A stretch of 64,000 bases of DNA from Pseudodesulfovibrio pelocollis (GTDB lineage Bacteria > Desulfobacterota > Desulfovibrionia > Desulfovibrionales > Desulfovibrionaceae), in the NCBI RefSeq assembly GCF_030282845.1, contig NZ_JASTWE010000019.1, positions 1 through 64,000 on the forward strand. The letters are read 5' to 3'. The position numbers and the translations under genes are program-made. The notes below the pieces were generated by a model. The model was not told the origin of the DNA. It did no database searches and saw only the letters and a list, made by a program, of their open reading frames with translations. Positions 52,904-60,827 of this stretch are shown here, in pieces. Positions within the stretch are counted from its first letter, which is position 1, and the number at the start of each line of letters is the position of its first letter.

Positions 52904-53216
52904 GCTGGCCGGGGGTGTCCCTGCGCCCCAGCCAGTGCGCAGGAAGGCCTTTCGGGGCAATCGACGTTTGATCTGGTGATGTGGCGAATGACAGTCGTCA
53001 TATGGCTGTTTATGCAAAACTATCTTCTGCCTATCGAGAAAATTTAAAAACAATGAACGGAAGATGTTCATTGTTGGCGGGAATTAGACAATTTTTCGCA
53101 AATAGTGTAAGGATGTGCGTCCTGTCCGAAAAACCGCGCCGGGCCTGAGTGTCGGCCGTGGCGGCGAATGATCTTCCAGTTGAAAAAGATGTTTTTTACC
53201 ACTTGATTGGGTTTTT
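52895..53216. other. Intergenic region upstream of livG
   Basis: About 320 bp with an AT-rich second half carrying a perfect dyad at 53049-53075. No clear -35/-10 pair could be assigned with confidence. Confidence 0.5.
53049..53075. promoter_or_regulatory. Perfect 10-bp dyad, candidate operator of the liv operon
   Basis: AACAATGAAC and GTTCATTGTT are separated by 7 bases (GGAAGAT). The dyad lies 141 bp upstream of livG in an AT-rich stretch and is not followed by a U tract, so a protein-binding site is more likely than a terminator. The cognate regulator is unknown. Confidence 0.5.
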
Positions 53217-53972
53217 ATGGCGAATCTCATTCTTGACGACATCTGTGTCCGCTTCGGCGGACTACAAGCCCTGACCGATGTCTCGTTCTCCCTTGCCGAG
53301 GGTGAGGTGGTGGGGCTCATCGGCCCAAACGGCGCTGGAAAGACCACGGTCTTCAACGTCATCACCGGCGTGTACAAGGCCTCGTCGGGCGCGGCCACCT
53401 ACGACGGCAAGCGCATCACCGGGCTGCGGCCCTATCAGGTCCTGGCCATGGGCATCGCGCGCACCTTTCAGAATATCCGCCTCTTCCCCAGGATGACCGC
53501 CCTGGAAAACTGCATGGTGGCCCAGCATTCGCGATCGTCCGTGGGGGTGGTGGGGGCGGTGCTGCGCAGCCCCTCCCAGCGGCGCGAAGAGGCGCGAATC
53601 CAGGAAAAGTCCCAGCGCGCCCTCGACTTCATGGGTCTTGGCGACATGGCCGACGAAATCTCATCCAATCTGCCCTACGGCCACCAGCGCAGGCTGGAGA
53701 TCGCCCGTGCTCTGGCCAGCGAGCCACAGACCCTGCTCCTCGACGAGCCAGCGGCCGGTCTCAACCCGTCGGAATCACGGGAGTTGATGGAGGCCATCGG
53801 GCACATCACCGATCTTGGCATCAACGTGCTCATGGTGGAGCACGACATGAAGGTGGTCATGGGCATCTGCAACCGCATCGTCGTTCTTGACCATGGCGTG
53901 ATGATCGCCGAGGGACGGCCCGAGCAGATTCAGCGCGACCCCAAGGTGATTGAGGCATATTTGGGCCAGTGA
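53217..53972 (+). CDS. livG: Branched-chain amino acid ABC transporter ATP-binding protein LivG
   Basis: A 251-residue ATPase. Walker A GPNGAGKTT, signature LPYGHQRRLEIARAL and Walker B LLLDEPAAGLNPSE with the LivG-type AGLNP are complete. It powers uptake of leucine, isoleucine, valine or related amino acids. The ribosome binding site before the ATG at 53217 is weak. It is the first gene of the order G-K-H-M-F, which is unusual since the binding protein more often leads. Confidence 0.93.
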   Translation: MANLILDDICVRFGGLQALTDVSFSLAEGEVVGLIGPNGAGKTTVFNVITGVYKASSGAATYDGKRITGLRPYQVLAMGIARTFQNIRLFPRMTALENCMVAQHSRSSVGVVGAVLRSPSQRREEARIQEKSQRALDFMGLGDMADEISSNLPYGHQRRLEIARALASEPQTLLLDEPAAGLNPSESRELMEAIGHITDLGINVLMVEHDMKVVMGICNRIVVLDHGVMIAEGRPEQIQRDPKVIEAYLGQ

Positions 53973-54012
53973 CGAGAGGCTGGCCGCAACCGCAACAACG
54001 GAGAGAGTGTCA

Positions 54013-55170
54013 ATGAAACGGTTAATCGTACTGGGAGTGGCCCTGGCCGCTCTGGCCCTGGTCCTGGCGGGCTGCGGCAGCGATGGCGCTGAAGAGAAGC
54101 AGGCCGATCAGGTTTTGAAGATCGGAACCCTGTCGCCCCTGACCGGCCCCTATGCCGCTGACGGCAACGACATCAGGCAAGGTGCCGAGGCCGCCGTGGC
54201 GGTCATCAAGGCCCAGGGCGGCATCCCGGGCTTTTCGGACATCGTCGTGGTCCCCGCTGACTCCGCCTGCGATCCCAAGCAGGCCGTGGCAGCCGCCAAC
54301 AAGCTGATCAACGACAAGGTCCCGGCTGTCGTCGGCGCCTACTGCTCCAGCGCCACCATCCCGGCCTCCGAGACCCTGGCCGAGGAAGACATCATCATGA
54401 TCACCCCGGCCTCCACCAGCCCGGTGGTCACCGAGCGCGGTCTGCCCTACATGTTCCGCACCTGCGGCCGCGACGACCATCAGGCCCCGGCCGCCGTCAA
54501 GTTCATGAAGGAAGTGGCGGACGTGAAGAGCGTCTTCATCGTGGACGACAAGACCACCTATTCCCAGGGCATGGCCGACGGCGTGGCCGCCGCCGCCAAG
54601 GAGGCAGGCATCGAGGTGCTGGGTCACGAGCACGTCAACCAGGGCGACAAGGACTTCTCCGCCGTCCTGACCATGGTCAAGGACCGCAACCCCGATCTGT
54701 TCTACATCTCCCTGCAGAACTCCTCCTCGGGTGCCACCATGGTCATCCAGGCCCGCCGCATGGGCATCAACGCCATCCTCATGGGCCAGGACGCCGTGTT
54801 CCATCCCAAGCTCATCGAGTTCGCCAAGGCCGATGCCGAGGGCATGTTCTGCACCTTCGGCGACATCGACACCACCACCCAGGGCTACCTGGACTTCCTG
54901 GCCAACTACTCGTCCAAGTACTCCGCCCCGGGCGCGTACTCCGCCTACTCCTACGACTCGGCCATGGCCTACCTGCTGGCCGTCAAGGCCGCCGGCACCA
55001 CCGACCCGGCCGCAGTGCGCGCGGAGCTGCTCAAACTCTCCTTCGACGGCGCGTCCAAGACGGTCAGCTACGACGAGAAGGGTGACTCCGGCTCCAACTA
55101 CACGGTCTACCAGGTGCGGGACGGCCAGTTCGTGCCGTACTGGAACTCCCTGACCGGCCAGAAGTACTAG
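54013..55170 (+). CDS. livK: Branched-chain amino acid ABC transporter substrate-binding lipoprotein
   Basis: A 385-residue periplasmic binding protein with a lipobox LVLAGC (Cys21), so it is probably anchored to the membrane. The Leu/Ile/Val-binding fold is recognisable (KIGTLSPLTGPYAADGNDIR; SSATIPASETLAEEDI). GGAGAGAG lies before the ATG at 54013. A perfect hairpin immediately after it (55215-55240) may cap its mRNA and allow higher expression than the permease genes. Confidence 0.92.
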   Translation: MKRLIVLGVALAALALVLAGCGSDGAEEKQADQVLKIGTLSPLTGPYAADGNDIRQGAEAAVAVIKAQGGIPGFSDIVVVPADSACDPKQAVAAANKLINDKVPAVVGAYCSSATIPASETLAEEDIIMITPASTSPVVTERGLPYMFRTCGRDDHQAPAAVKFMKEVADVKSVFIVDDKTTYSQGMADGVAAAAKEAGIEVLGHEHVNQGDKDFSAVLTMVKDRNPDLFYISLQNSSSGATMVIQARRMGINAILMGQDAVFHPKLIEFAKADAEGMFCTFGDIDTTTQGYLDFLANYSSKYSAPGAYSAYSYDSAMAYLLAVKAAGTTDPAAVRAELLKLSFDGASKTVSYDEKGDSGSNYTVYQVRDGQFVPYWNSLTGQKY

Positions 55171-55214
55171 CCAAGGGGCAGGCCCGGCCTGCCGCGACAC
55201 CTGCAACTTCGAGA

Positions 55215-55240
55215 GCGGAGCCCCGTGCGCGGGGCTCCGC
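55215..55240 (+). repeat. Perfect hairpin between livK and livH
   Basis: GCGGAGCCCC (55215-55224) pairs with GGGGCTCCGC (55231-55240) around GTGCGC, 16 bp before the livH start. No U tract, so a processing or attenuation role fits better than full termination. Confidence 0.65.
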
Positions 55241-55255
55241 CACTCCCGGAAGCAC

Positions 55256-56158
55256 ATGGATTACTTCATTCAGCAGCTCATCAATGGCCTGACCCTGGGC
55301 GGGGTATACGCCCTCATCGCCCTGGGCTACACCATGGTCTACGGCATCATCCAGCTGATCAACTTCGCCCACGGCGAGTTCTTTGCAGCAGGCGGATACA
55401 TGGGCGTCATCTTCATCTCCTGGCTGGCCGCCCAGGGGGTGCATCCCTACGTCTGTCTGGGCATCGGGCTGGTGCTGGCCATGCTCTACTGCGCCATGCT
55501 GGCCATGGCCGTGGAGCGGCTGGCATATCGCCCGTTGCGGCAGGCGTCGCGGCTGGCCGTGCTCCTGTCCGCCCTTGGCATGTCCATCTTTCTGCAAAAC
55601 GGGCTGATGCTCACCCAGGGCCAGTACGACAAGGCCTATCCCACCGAGATCACTGCGGGCGGGTTCCAGCTCGGCGGGCTGTACATCTCCTACATGCAGT
55701 GCCTGATCGTGGCCCTGACCATCTTCCTGCTGGTGGTCCTGAACCTGCTGGTCTTCAAGACGCGCATCGGCAAGGCCATGCGCGCCACGGCCCAGGACAA
55801 GGTCATGTCCGCCCTGGTCGGCATCAACGCCAACCACATCATCGCCCTCACCTTTGCCATCGGTGCCGGGCTGGCCGCGGCCGCAGGCATCATGGTCGGC
55901 CTGTACTACGGCACGGTCAGCTACTCCATGGGCTTCGTGCCGGGCATCAAGGCCTTTGCCGCAGCCGTGCTCGGCGGCATCGGCAACATTACCGGGGCCA
56001 TGATCGGCGGGCTAATCATCGGCATGGTCGAAATCTTCGCCGCCGGATACATCTCCAGCCAGTACAAGGATGTGTTCGCCTTCATCATTTTGATCGGTGT
56101 GCTCTACTTCAAGCCCACCGGCATCATGGGAGAGAACGTTGACGATACAAGAGTCTAA
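55256..56158 (+). CDS. livH: Branched-chain amino acid ABC transporter permease LivH
   Basis: A 300-residue permease with about eight helices. LivH-type blocks GGVYALIALGYTMVYGIIQL and INFAHGEFFAAGGYMG are present, and the cytoplasmic EAA-like loop region (GKAMRATAQDKVMSALVGIN) contacts the ATPases. The ATG at 55256 follows the hairpin at 55215 without a strong ribosome binding site. livM starts inside its last codons. Confidence 0.93.
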   Translation: MDYFIQQLINGLTLGGVYALIALGYTMVYGIIQLINFAHGEFFAAGGYMGVIFISWLAAQGVHPYVCLGIGLVLAMLYCAMLAMAVERLAYRPLRQASRLAVLLSALGMSIFLQNGLMLTQGQYDKAYPTEITAGGFQLGGLYISYMQCLIVALTIFLLVVLNLLVFKTRIGKAMRATAQDKVMSALVGINANHIIALTFAIGAGLAAAAGIMVGLYYGTVSYSMGFVPGIKAFAAAVLGGIGNITGAMIGGLIIGMVEIFAAGYISSQYKDVFAFIILIGVLYFKPTGIMGENVDDTRV

Positions 56159-57329
56159 GCGATTGTGGGTCAGCCTGGGCGTCGGGCTCTTCTGGTTCCT
56201 GATGCTGCTGTGGCCGCTTCTGGGCATCAAGCCCGGGGGATTGGAGTTTTCCGAGACCTGGGCCGTCTTCAGCAAGATCGCCGTGGCCGCCGTGCTCATC
56301 GTGGCCGTCTATCACCTGCGGCAGGCGGGCGTCCTCGACTTCATCGGCACCCCCCTGGTCAAGGCGAGCGAAGCCGTGGGCAGGGGCTACCAGAAGGCCC
56401 CCACCTGGCTGCTGCTGGCCGTGGTCCTGGCCGCGGCCCTGATCTATCCCCAGTTCGCGGGCCGCTACGGCAACGACGTGGCCATCTCGGTTCTCATCTA
56501 CATCTGCCTTGGTCTCGGCCTCAATGTCGTGGTCGGGCTGGCCGGGCTGCTCGACCTCGGCTACATCGCCTTCTACGGCGTGGGGGCCTATGCCTATGCC
56601 CTGCTCAGCCTGCATTTCGGCCTGTCCTTCTGGACCTGTCTGCCCATTGCCGCGATGCTGGCCGCCATCTCGGGCTGCATCATCGGGTTTCCCACCCTGC
56701 GCATGCGCGGCGACTATCTGGCCATCGTCACCCTCGGCTTCGGCGAGATAGTGCGCCTCATACTCAACAACTGGATGACCCTGACCAACGGCCCCAACGG
56801 CATCCTCGGCATCCCCAGGCCCGACTTCTTCGGCTACAACTTCGCCTCCCTCTCCTCGCTCTACTACGTCATCCTGGGCATTGCCGTGTTCACCGTGCTG
56901 GCGGTTTACCGGCTCAACCATTCGCGCATCGGCCGGGCCTGGGAGGCCATCCGCGAGGACGAGACAGCGGCCGAGCTCATGGGCGTGAACACCTTTCTGC
57001 TCAAGCTCCTGGCCTATGCCATGGGCGCGACCTTTGCCGGGCTGGCCGGGGCGTTCTTTGCCTCGCGCATGCGCTTTGTCGGGCCGGAATCCTTCACCTT
57101 CCTCGAATCGGCCATGGTCCTGGCCATGGTGGTGCTCGGCGGCATGGGCTCCATCCCGGGCGTCATCCTCGGCGTGCTGGTCCTGGTGGCCCTGCCAGAG
57201 CTGTTCCGCGACTTCGAGCTGTACCGCATGCTCGTCTTCGGTGGCGTCATGTGTACCATGATGCTGGTGCGCCCGGCCGGGCTGTGGCCCGCCAAGCGCG
57301 TGGGCCGCAGGTCCGAGGAGATGGAGTAG
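56139..57329 (+). CDS. livM: Branched-chain amino acid ABC transporter permease LivM
   Basis: A 396-residue permease with about ten helices. LivM blocks LNVVVGLAGLLDLGYIAFYG and TLRMRGDYLAIVTLGFGEIV followed by GPNGILGIPRP are clear. No ATG gives a sensible N-terminus: the best start is TTG at 56139, preceded by GGGAGAG, overlapping the last 20 bp of livH. The N-terminal ~75 residues (to the first conserved helix) are longer than usual. Confidence 0.9.
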   Translation: MTIQESKRLWVSLGVGLFWFLMLLWPLLGIKPGGLEFSETWAVFSKIAVAAVLIVAVYHLRQAGVLDFIGTPLVKASEAVGRGYQKAPTWLLLAVVLAAALIYPQFAGRYGNDVAISVLIYICLGLGLNVVVGLAGLLDLGYIAFYGVGAYAYALLSLHFGLSFWTCLPIAAMLAAISGCIIGFPTLRMRGDYLAIVTLGFGEIVRLILNNWMTLTNGPNGILGIPRPDFFGYNFASLSSLYYVILGIAVFTVLAVYRLNHSRIGRAWEAIREDETAAELMGVNTFLLKLLAYAMGATFAGLAGAFFASRMRFVGPESFTFLESAMVLAMVVLGGMGSIPGVILGVLVLVALPELFRDFELYRMLVFGGVMCTMMLVRPAGLWPAKRVGRRSEEME

Positions 57330-57480
57330 GGAGAGGATGGGCTGACCGCAAGACGGCGCACACGAGTGCAATGTGCGACTGGGACAGATGACAATGAACG
57401 AAGAAAACGGTGCGTCCGGCCTGTGGATGACGACAGGCCTGCCAGCGCCGTTTACCAAAAAAAGTTTTGGAAGGTTCTTA

Positions 57481-57504
57481 GGAAACCTTTTTCAAAAGGT
57501 TTCC
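57481..57504. repeat. Perfect 11-bp palindrome in the livM-livF gap
   Basis: GGAAACCTTTT (57481-57491) pairs with AAAAGGTTTCC (57494-57504). It is part of a longer motif (about 57450-57525) with TTTTGGAAGG upstream and AAGCCGCCGGAGGCATTC downstream, which I recall as common near genes in Desulfovibrio genomes (recollection, unverified). Confidence 0.6.
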
Positions 57505-57529
57505 CAAGCCGCCGGAGGCATTCCCCCTT

Positions 57530-58258
57530 ATGAATCAAGACAGCAGACAGCCCATCCTCGAACTGCGGAACGTGGTCTCGGCCTATGGCCGGATCAGGGC
57601 GCTCAAGGGCATCTCTCTCAAGGTCTTTGATGGCGAGATCGTGACCATCATCGGTGCCAACGGCGCGGGCAAGTCCACCACGCTGATGACCATGTGCAAC
57701 GTGGTCAAGGCCGTGGAGGGCGACATTTTCTACAAGGGCGAGCGCATCAACGACGTGGCCCCGGACCAGCTGCCCACCAGGGGGTTGTGTCAGGTGCCCG
57801 AGGGGCGGCGCATCTTTCCCCGGCTGACGGTCACCGAGAATCTGGACATGGGCGCGTTTTTCCGCCGCGATTCGGCCGGAATCAAGGAGGATCTGGAGCG
57901 GGTGTACGATCTGTTTCCCAAGCTGCGCGAGCGGCGCAGGCAACTGGGCGGCACCCTTTCCGGCGGCGAGCAGCAGATGCTGGCCATGGGCCGGGCCCTC
58001 ATGTCGCGCCCCAGGGTGCTGCTGCTCGACGAACCGTCCATGGGGCTGGCCCCGCTGCTGGTCAAGCAGATATTCGACATCATCGCCACCATCAACGGCC
58101 AGGGCGTGACCGTGGTCCTGGTGGAGCAGAACGCCAACCTCGCGCTCCAGTGCGCCCAGCGCGGCTATGTGCTCGAAACCGGCTCGGTGGTCATGGAGGA
58201 CGAGGCCTCGGCCTTGCTCCACAACCCGGACATCCGCAAGGCCTACCTCGGCGAGTAA
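57530..58258 (+). CDS. livF: Branched-chain amino acid ABC transporter ATP-binding protein LivF
   Basis: A 242-residue ATPase. Walker A GANGAGKST, signature LSGGEQQMLAMGRALM and Walker B VLLLDEPSMGLAPLL (LivF-type GLAP) are intact. It lies 200 bp after livM, separated by a hairpin-bearing spacer, unlike the tight packing of the preceding genes. GCCGGAGG lies about 12 bases before the ATG at 57530. Together with LivG it powers the LivHM permease. A terminator follows at 58289. Confidence 0.93.
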   Translation: MNQDSRQPILELRNVVSAYGRIRALKGISLKVFDGEIVTIIGANGAGKSTTLMTMCNVVKAVEGDIFYKGERINDVAPDQLPTRGLCQVPEGRRIFPRLTVTENLDMGAFFRRDSAGIKEDLERVYDLFPKLRERRRQLGGTLSGGEQQMLAMGRALMSRPRVLLLDEPSMGLAPLLVKQIFDIIATINGQGVTVVLVEQNANLALQCAQRGYVLETGSVVMEDEASALLHNPDIRKAYLGE

Positions 58259-58288
58259 CCCCCGACCGGACATTCACGACACGCAAGC

Positions 58289-58320
58289 AAGGCCCCTCCC
58301 GGATTTTCGGGAGGGGCCTT
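58289..58320 (+). terminator. Rho-independent terminator of the liv operon
   Basis: A 13-bp perfect stem (AAGGCCCCTCCCG at 58289-58301 with its complement at 58308-58320) and a GATTTT loop. A T-rich tail is short. Confidence 0.8.
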
Positions 58321-58391
58321 GGTCGTCCGTTCAAACACGCGAAGACCCGGACGGCGGGGGCTGTCCGGGTCCTGCGGGAAGGGCGGGGCGG

Positions 58392-58862
58392 CTAGATGTA
58401 GTCGCCCCGGTTGAACTTGAACCGCTCGGCGGCGGCCAGGGTGTCCAGTTCCTCGACGATGGACTGAAGGCCCGGATGGCGGGAGGCCAGGTCCGGGCTG
58501 TCGGTCCTCACGGACTGCACTTCCGCCGCGATCTGGTCCAGGGTTCCGTAGGCGTCCTTGAGGCTGGCCCCGGGGCTCTGGAGGGTGGCGGCGTAGCTGT
58601 CCCACTTGTCGAGGATGGATTCTACCCGATCGGCCACGGCCTCGGCCGTGCCGTCCACCTGCTGCGAGGCGCTCAGGGCACCGGTGGCGAGCAGGGGGTT
58701 CACCAGCAGGGGCGGCGGCGGTGCCTGGGCGGCAACCGCAGTCGTTCCCTTGGCCACTTCCTGGCTGAGGAGATCGCCGAAGGCCTGACCCGGGGCAACA
58801 GGGGATTTCCGTTGCGTCTGTTCCGGCTGTATACCTTCGATCTGATCAGGACGGATCTTCAT
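58392..58862 (-). CDS. Hypothetical protein under a sigma-54 promoter
   Basis: A 156-residue soluble protein (ATG 58862, GGAG eight bases upstream) that I do not recognise. The N-terminus MKIRPDQIEGIQPEQTQRK and AFGDLLSQEVAKG are followed by a Pro/Ala-rich link (QAPPPPLLVNPLLATG) and helical parts containing GTAEAVADRVESILDKWDSY and GLQSIVEELDTLAAAERFKF. It has no signal peptide or membrane helix. The near-consensus sigma-54 promoter 37 bp upstream, of the same kind as those for flagellin and fliK here, makes a flagellar or motility role plausible (inference). Confidence 0.65.
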   Translation of the reverse strand: MKIRPDQIEGIQPEQTQRKSPVAPGQAFGDLLSQEVAKGTTAVAAQAPPPPLLVNPLLATGALSASQQVDGTAEAVADRVESILDKWDSYAATLQSPGASLKDAYGTLDQIAAEVQSVRTDSPDLASRHPGLQSIVEELDTLAAAERFKFNRGDYI

Positions 58863-59175
58863 GGTTCGCACTCCTATCCTGTGGTTTGCCTAGTGTGGTG
58901 CAAGGAGCTTGCCAAGGGGCGCGGCTGCGCATCAATTCGAAAATATTGCATTTTTCCTGGGAAATGGTAGGAAAATTATGCCGGGCCCGCCGGGGCGTGC
59001 CCAGGCCATGTCTGCATGGTAATACACAAGAAAAAGGTTGTCTATCCTCCCGGCCTCTGGCAAAAAATAGATGGGAGACTCCGAATCTTCAGCCCCGAGG
59101 CCCGGAGCGGCGCGACCTTTGGCGTGTCGCCCGGGCAAGGCGGGGATGTATAACCGCAAGCCAAGGAGAGCGACA
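58863..59175. other. Divergent intergenic region, sigma-54 gene / usp
   Basis: About 310 bp. The left part holds the sigma-54 promoter of the minus-strand gene. The rest is AT-richer; no clear promoter for the usp gene could be fixed. Confidence 0.5.
58899..58915 (-). promoter_or_regulatory. Sigma-54 promoter, near consensus
   Basis: On the minus strand TTGGCAAGCTCCTTGCA has GG and GC exactly 12 bases apart and a full TTGCA -12 element. The start codon of the unknown protein is 37 bp downstream of the -12 side. Confidence 0.8.
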
Positions 59176-59616
59176 ATGGCAATTGTGAAAAAAGTGTTGT
59201 GCGCGGTGGATTTCTCTGACTACAGCCCCAAGGTGGCCGAATACGCCAATATGATCGCCGGATGCGCCGGGGCGCAGGTGGTGGTCCTCTATGTGGCCCC
59301 TTCCTTGAGCCAGTACGTGGGCTTCCATGTGCCACCCAGCTCCATCGAGAGCTTCGTGGGCGAGATCGTCACCGGGGCCGAGGACACCATGAACGAGTTC
59401 GTCAAGGACAACTTCAAGGATCCCGCCACGGTGGGCAAGGTCGTTACCGGCTACCCGGCCGAGGAGATCCTGGCCATTGCCGAGGCCGAGAAGTGCGACA
59501 TGATCGTCATGGGCACCCACGGCCGCAAGGGCATTGATCGCATCCTCTTCGGTTCCGTGGCCGAGAAGGTGGTCAAGGCCTCCACGGTTCCGGTGCTCAC
59601 GGTCCGGCCCAGCTAG
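59176..59616 (+). CDS. Universal stress protein (UspA family)
   Basis: A 146-residue cytoplasmic protein. The N-terminus KKVLCAVDFSDYSPKVAEYA and the ATP-binding signature GTHGRKGIDRILFGS (G-2x-G-9x-G-S) are complete, so it should bind ATP like MJ0577-type Usp proteins. Its role is usually stress survival, but a specific partner is not apparent. AAGGAGAG precedes the ATG at 59176. Monocistronic, terminator at 59649. Confidence 0.93.
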   Translation: MAIVKKVLCAVDFSDYSPKVAEYANMIAGCAGAQVVVLYVAPSLSQYVGFHVPPSSIESFVGEIVTGAEDTMNEFVKDNFKDPATVGKVVTGYPAEEILAIAEAEKCDMIVMGTHGRKGIDRILFGSVAEKVVKASTVPVLTVRPS

Positions 59617-59648
59617 CCCGGCCCTTTACTGGGACCCGTAAAGATTAT

Positions 59649-59676
59649 AAGGGAACGGCTCCGGCCGTTCCCTTTG
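59649..59676 (+). terminator. Rho-independent terminator after usp
   Basis: A perfect 11-bp stem AAGGGAACGGC (59649-59659) with its complement (59664-59674), TCCG loop and TTT. Confidence 0.85.
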
Positions 59677-59726
59677 CCATGCCGTCGCCTTGGCGACCGT
59701 CGGGCCATACAGCACTTGGGGGTATC

Positions 59727-60827
59727 ATGAGAGATTTCAGCGTCCGTCCCGAGATACGGGATTTCAGCCCGTACACGCCGGGGCTGACCATCGAGCGGAT
59801 CAAGGAGATGTACGGGCTCGACACCGTCATCAAGCTGGCCAGCAACGAGAATCCGCTGGGCGTCTCGCCCGTGGTGCAGAAGGTCATCGCCCGCAATGCG
59901 GCCCGCGTCTTCCGCTATCCCGAGAACCATTCGCCGCGGCTGGTGGAGGCCATCGCCCGGAGTGTGGGCGTGCCGCCCGAGTGCGTGGTGGCGGGCAACG
60001 GCTCGGACGAGATCATCGACATGCTCTTTCGCATCCGGGCCGTGCCGGGCACGAGCAACGTGGTCTGCTACGAGCACAGCTTCTCCATGTACCGCATGTG
60101 CGCCAGACTGGCCGGGGTGGAATACCGCGAGGTGCCCCGGGGCGCGGACTTCGAACTGCCGCTGGACGCCATGGCCGAGGCGGCGGACGAGAACACCATC
60201 ATGGTCTTTGTCACCAGCCCGGACAACCCCACGGGCCAGGCCGCCAGCGCGGAAGACCTCTCGGTGCTGGCCGGGGTGCTGCCGCCCGACTGCCTGCTGG
60301 TGGTGGACGAGGCGTACATCGATTTTGTCTGGCCGCCCGAGTCCTACACCCCGGTCCAGGCCTTTGACCGCTTCGAGAACCTCGTGGCCCTGCGCACCTT
60401 TTCCAAGGCCTACGGGCTGGCCGGGCTGCGTGTGGGCTACGGCGTCATGCCCGCCCAGGTGGCCGCGCACATGAAAAACTCGCGCATCCCCTTCACGGTC
60501 AATCTGCTGGCCGAGGAGACCGCCCTGGCCGCCCTGGACGACGACACCTTCTACAACGAGACCCTGTCCGTGGTCATGCGCGGCCGCGAGTTTTTGCTGA
60601 AGGAGCTGCCCGGCATCGGCTGCCGGGTCTGGCCCAGCCAGGCCAACTTCGTCATGTTCGAGCCGCCCAGGCCCGCCCGGCGGGTGTTCGAGGCCCTCCT
60701 TGAGCGCGGTATCATCGTGCGTCCCCTGGCCAGCTTCGGCCTGGGGGAGATGATCCGGGTCAACATGGGCACCGATGCCGAAAACCGGGCCTTTATCGCG
60801 GCCCTGGCCGAGGTGCTCGATGGCTGA
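59727..60827 (+). CDS. hisC: Histidinol-phosphate aminotransferase
   Basis: A 366-residue class I/II PLP aminotransferase of the HisC type. N-terminal IKLASNENPLG, cofactor-site blocks TSPDNPTG and DEAYIDF, PLP lysine in FSKAYGLAGLRVGYG, and C-terminal IRVNMGTDAENRAF are present. It transaminates imidazole-acetol phosphate in histidine synthesis, and the enzyme may act on aromatic substrates too. GGGGGT precedes the ATG at 59727. Its last codons overlap the start of cmk by 8 bp. Confidence 0.9.
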   Translation: MRDFSVRPEIRDFSPYTPGLTIERIKEMYGLDTVIKLASNENPLGVSPVVQKVIARNAARVFRYPENHSPRLVEAIARSVGVPPECVVAGNGSDEIIDMLFRIRAVPGTSNVVCYEHSFSMYRMCARLAGVEYREVPRGADFELPLDAMAEAADENTIMVFVTSPDNPTGQAASAEDLSVLAGVLPPDCLLVVDEAYIDFVWPPESYTPVQAFDRFENLVALRTFSKAYGLAGLRVGYGVMPAQVAAHMKNSRIPFTVNLLAEETALAALDDDTFYNETLSVVMRGREFLLKELPGIGCRVWPSQANFVMFEPPRPARRVFEALLERGIIVRPLASFGLGEMIRVNMGTDAENRAFIAALAEVLDG

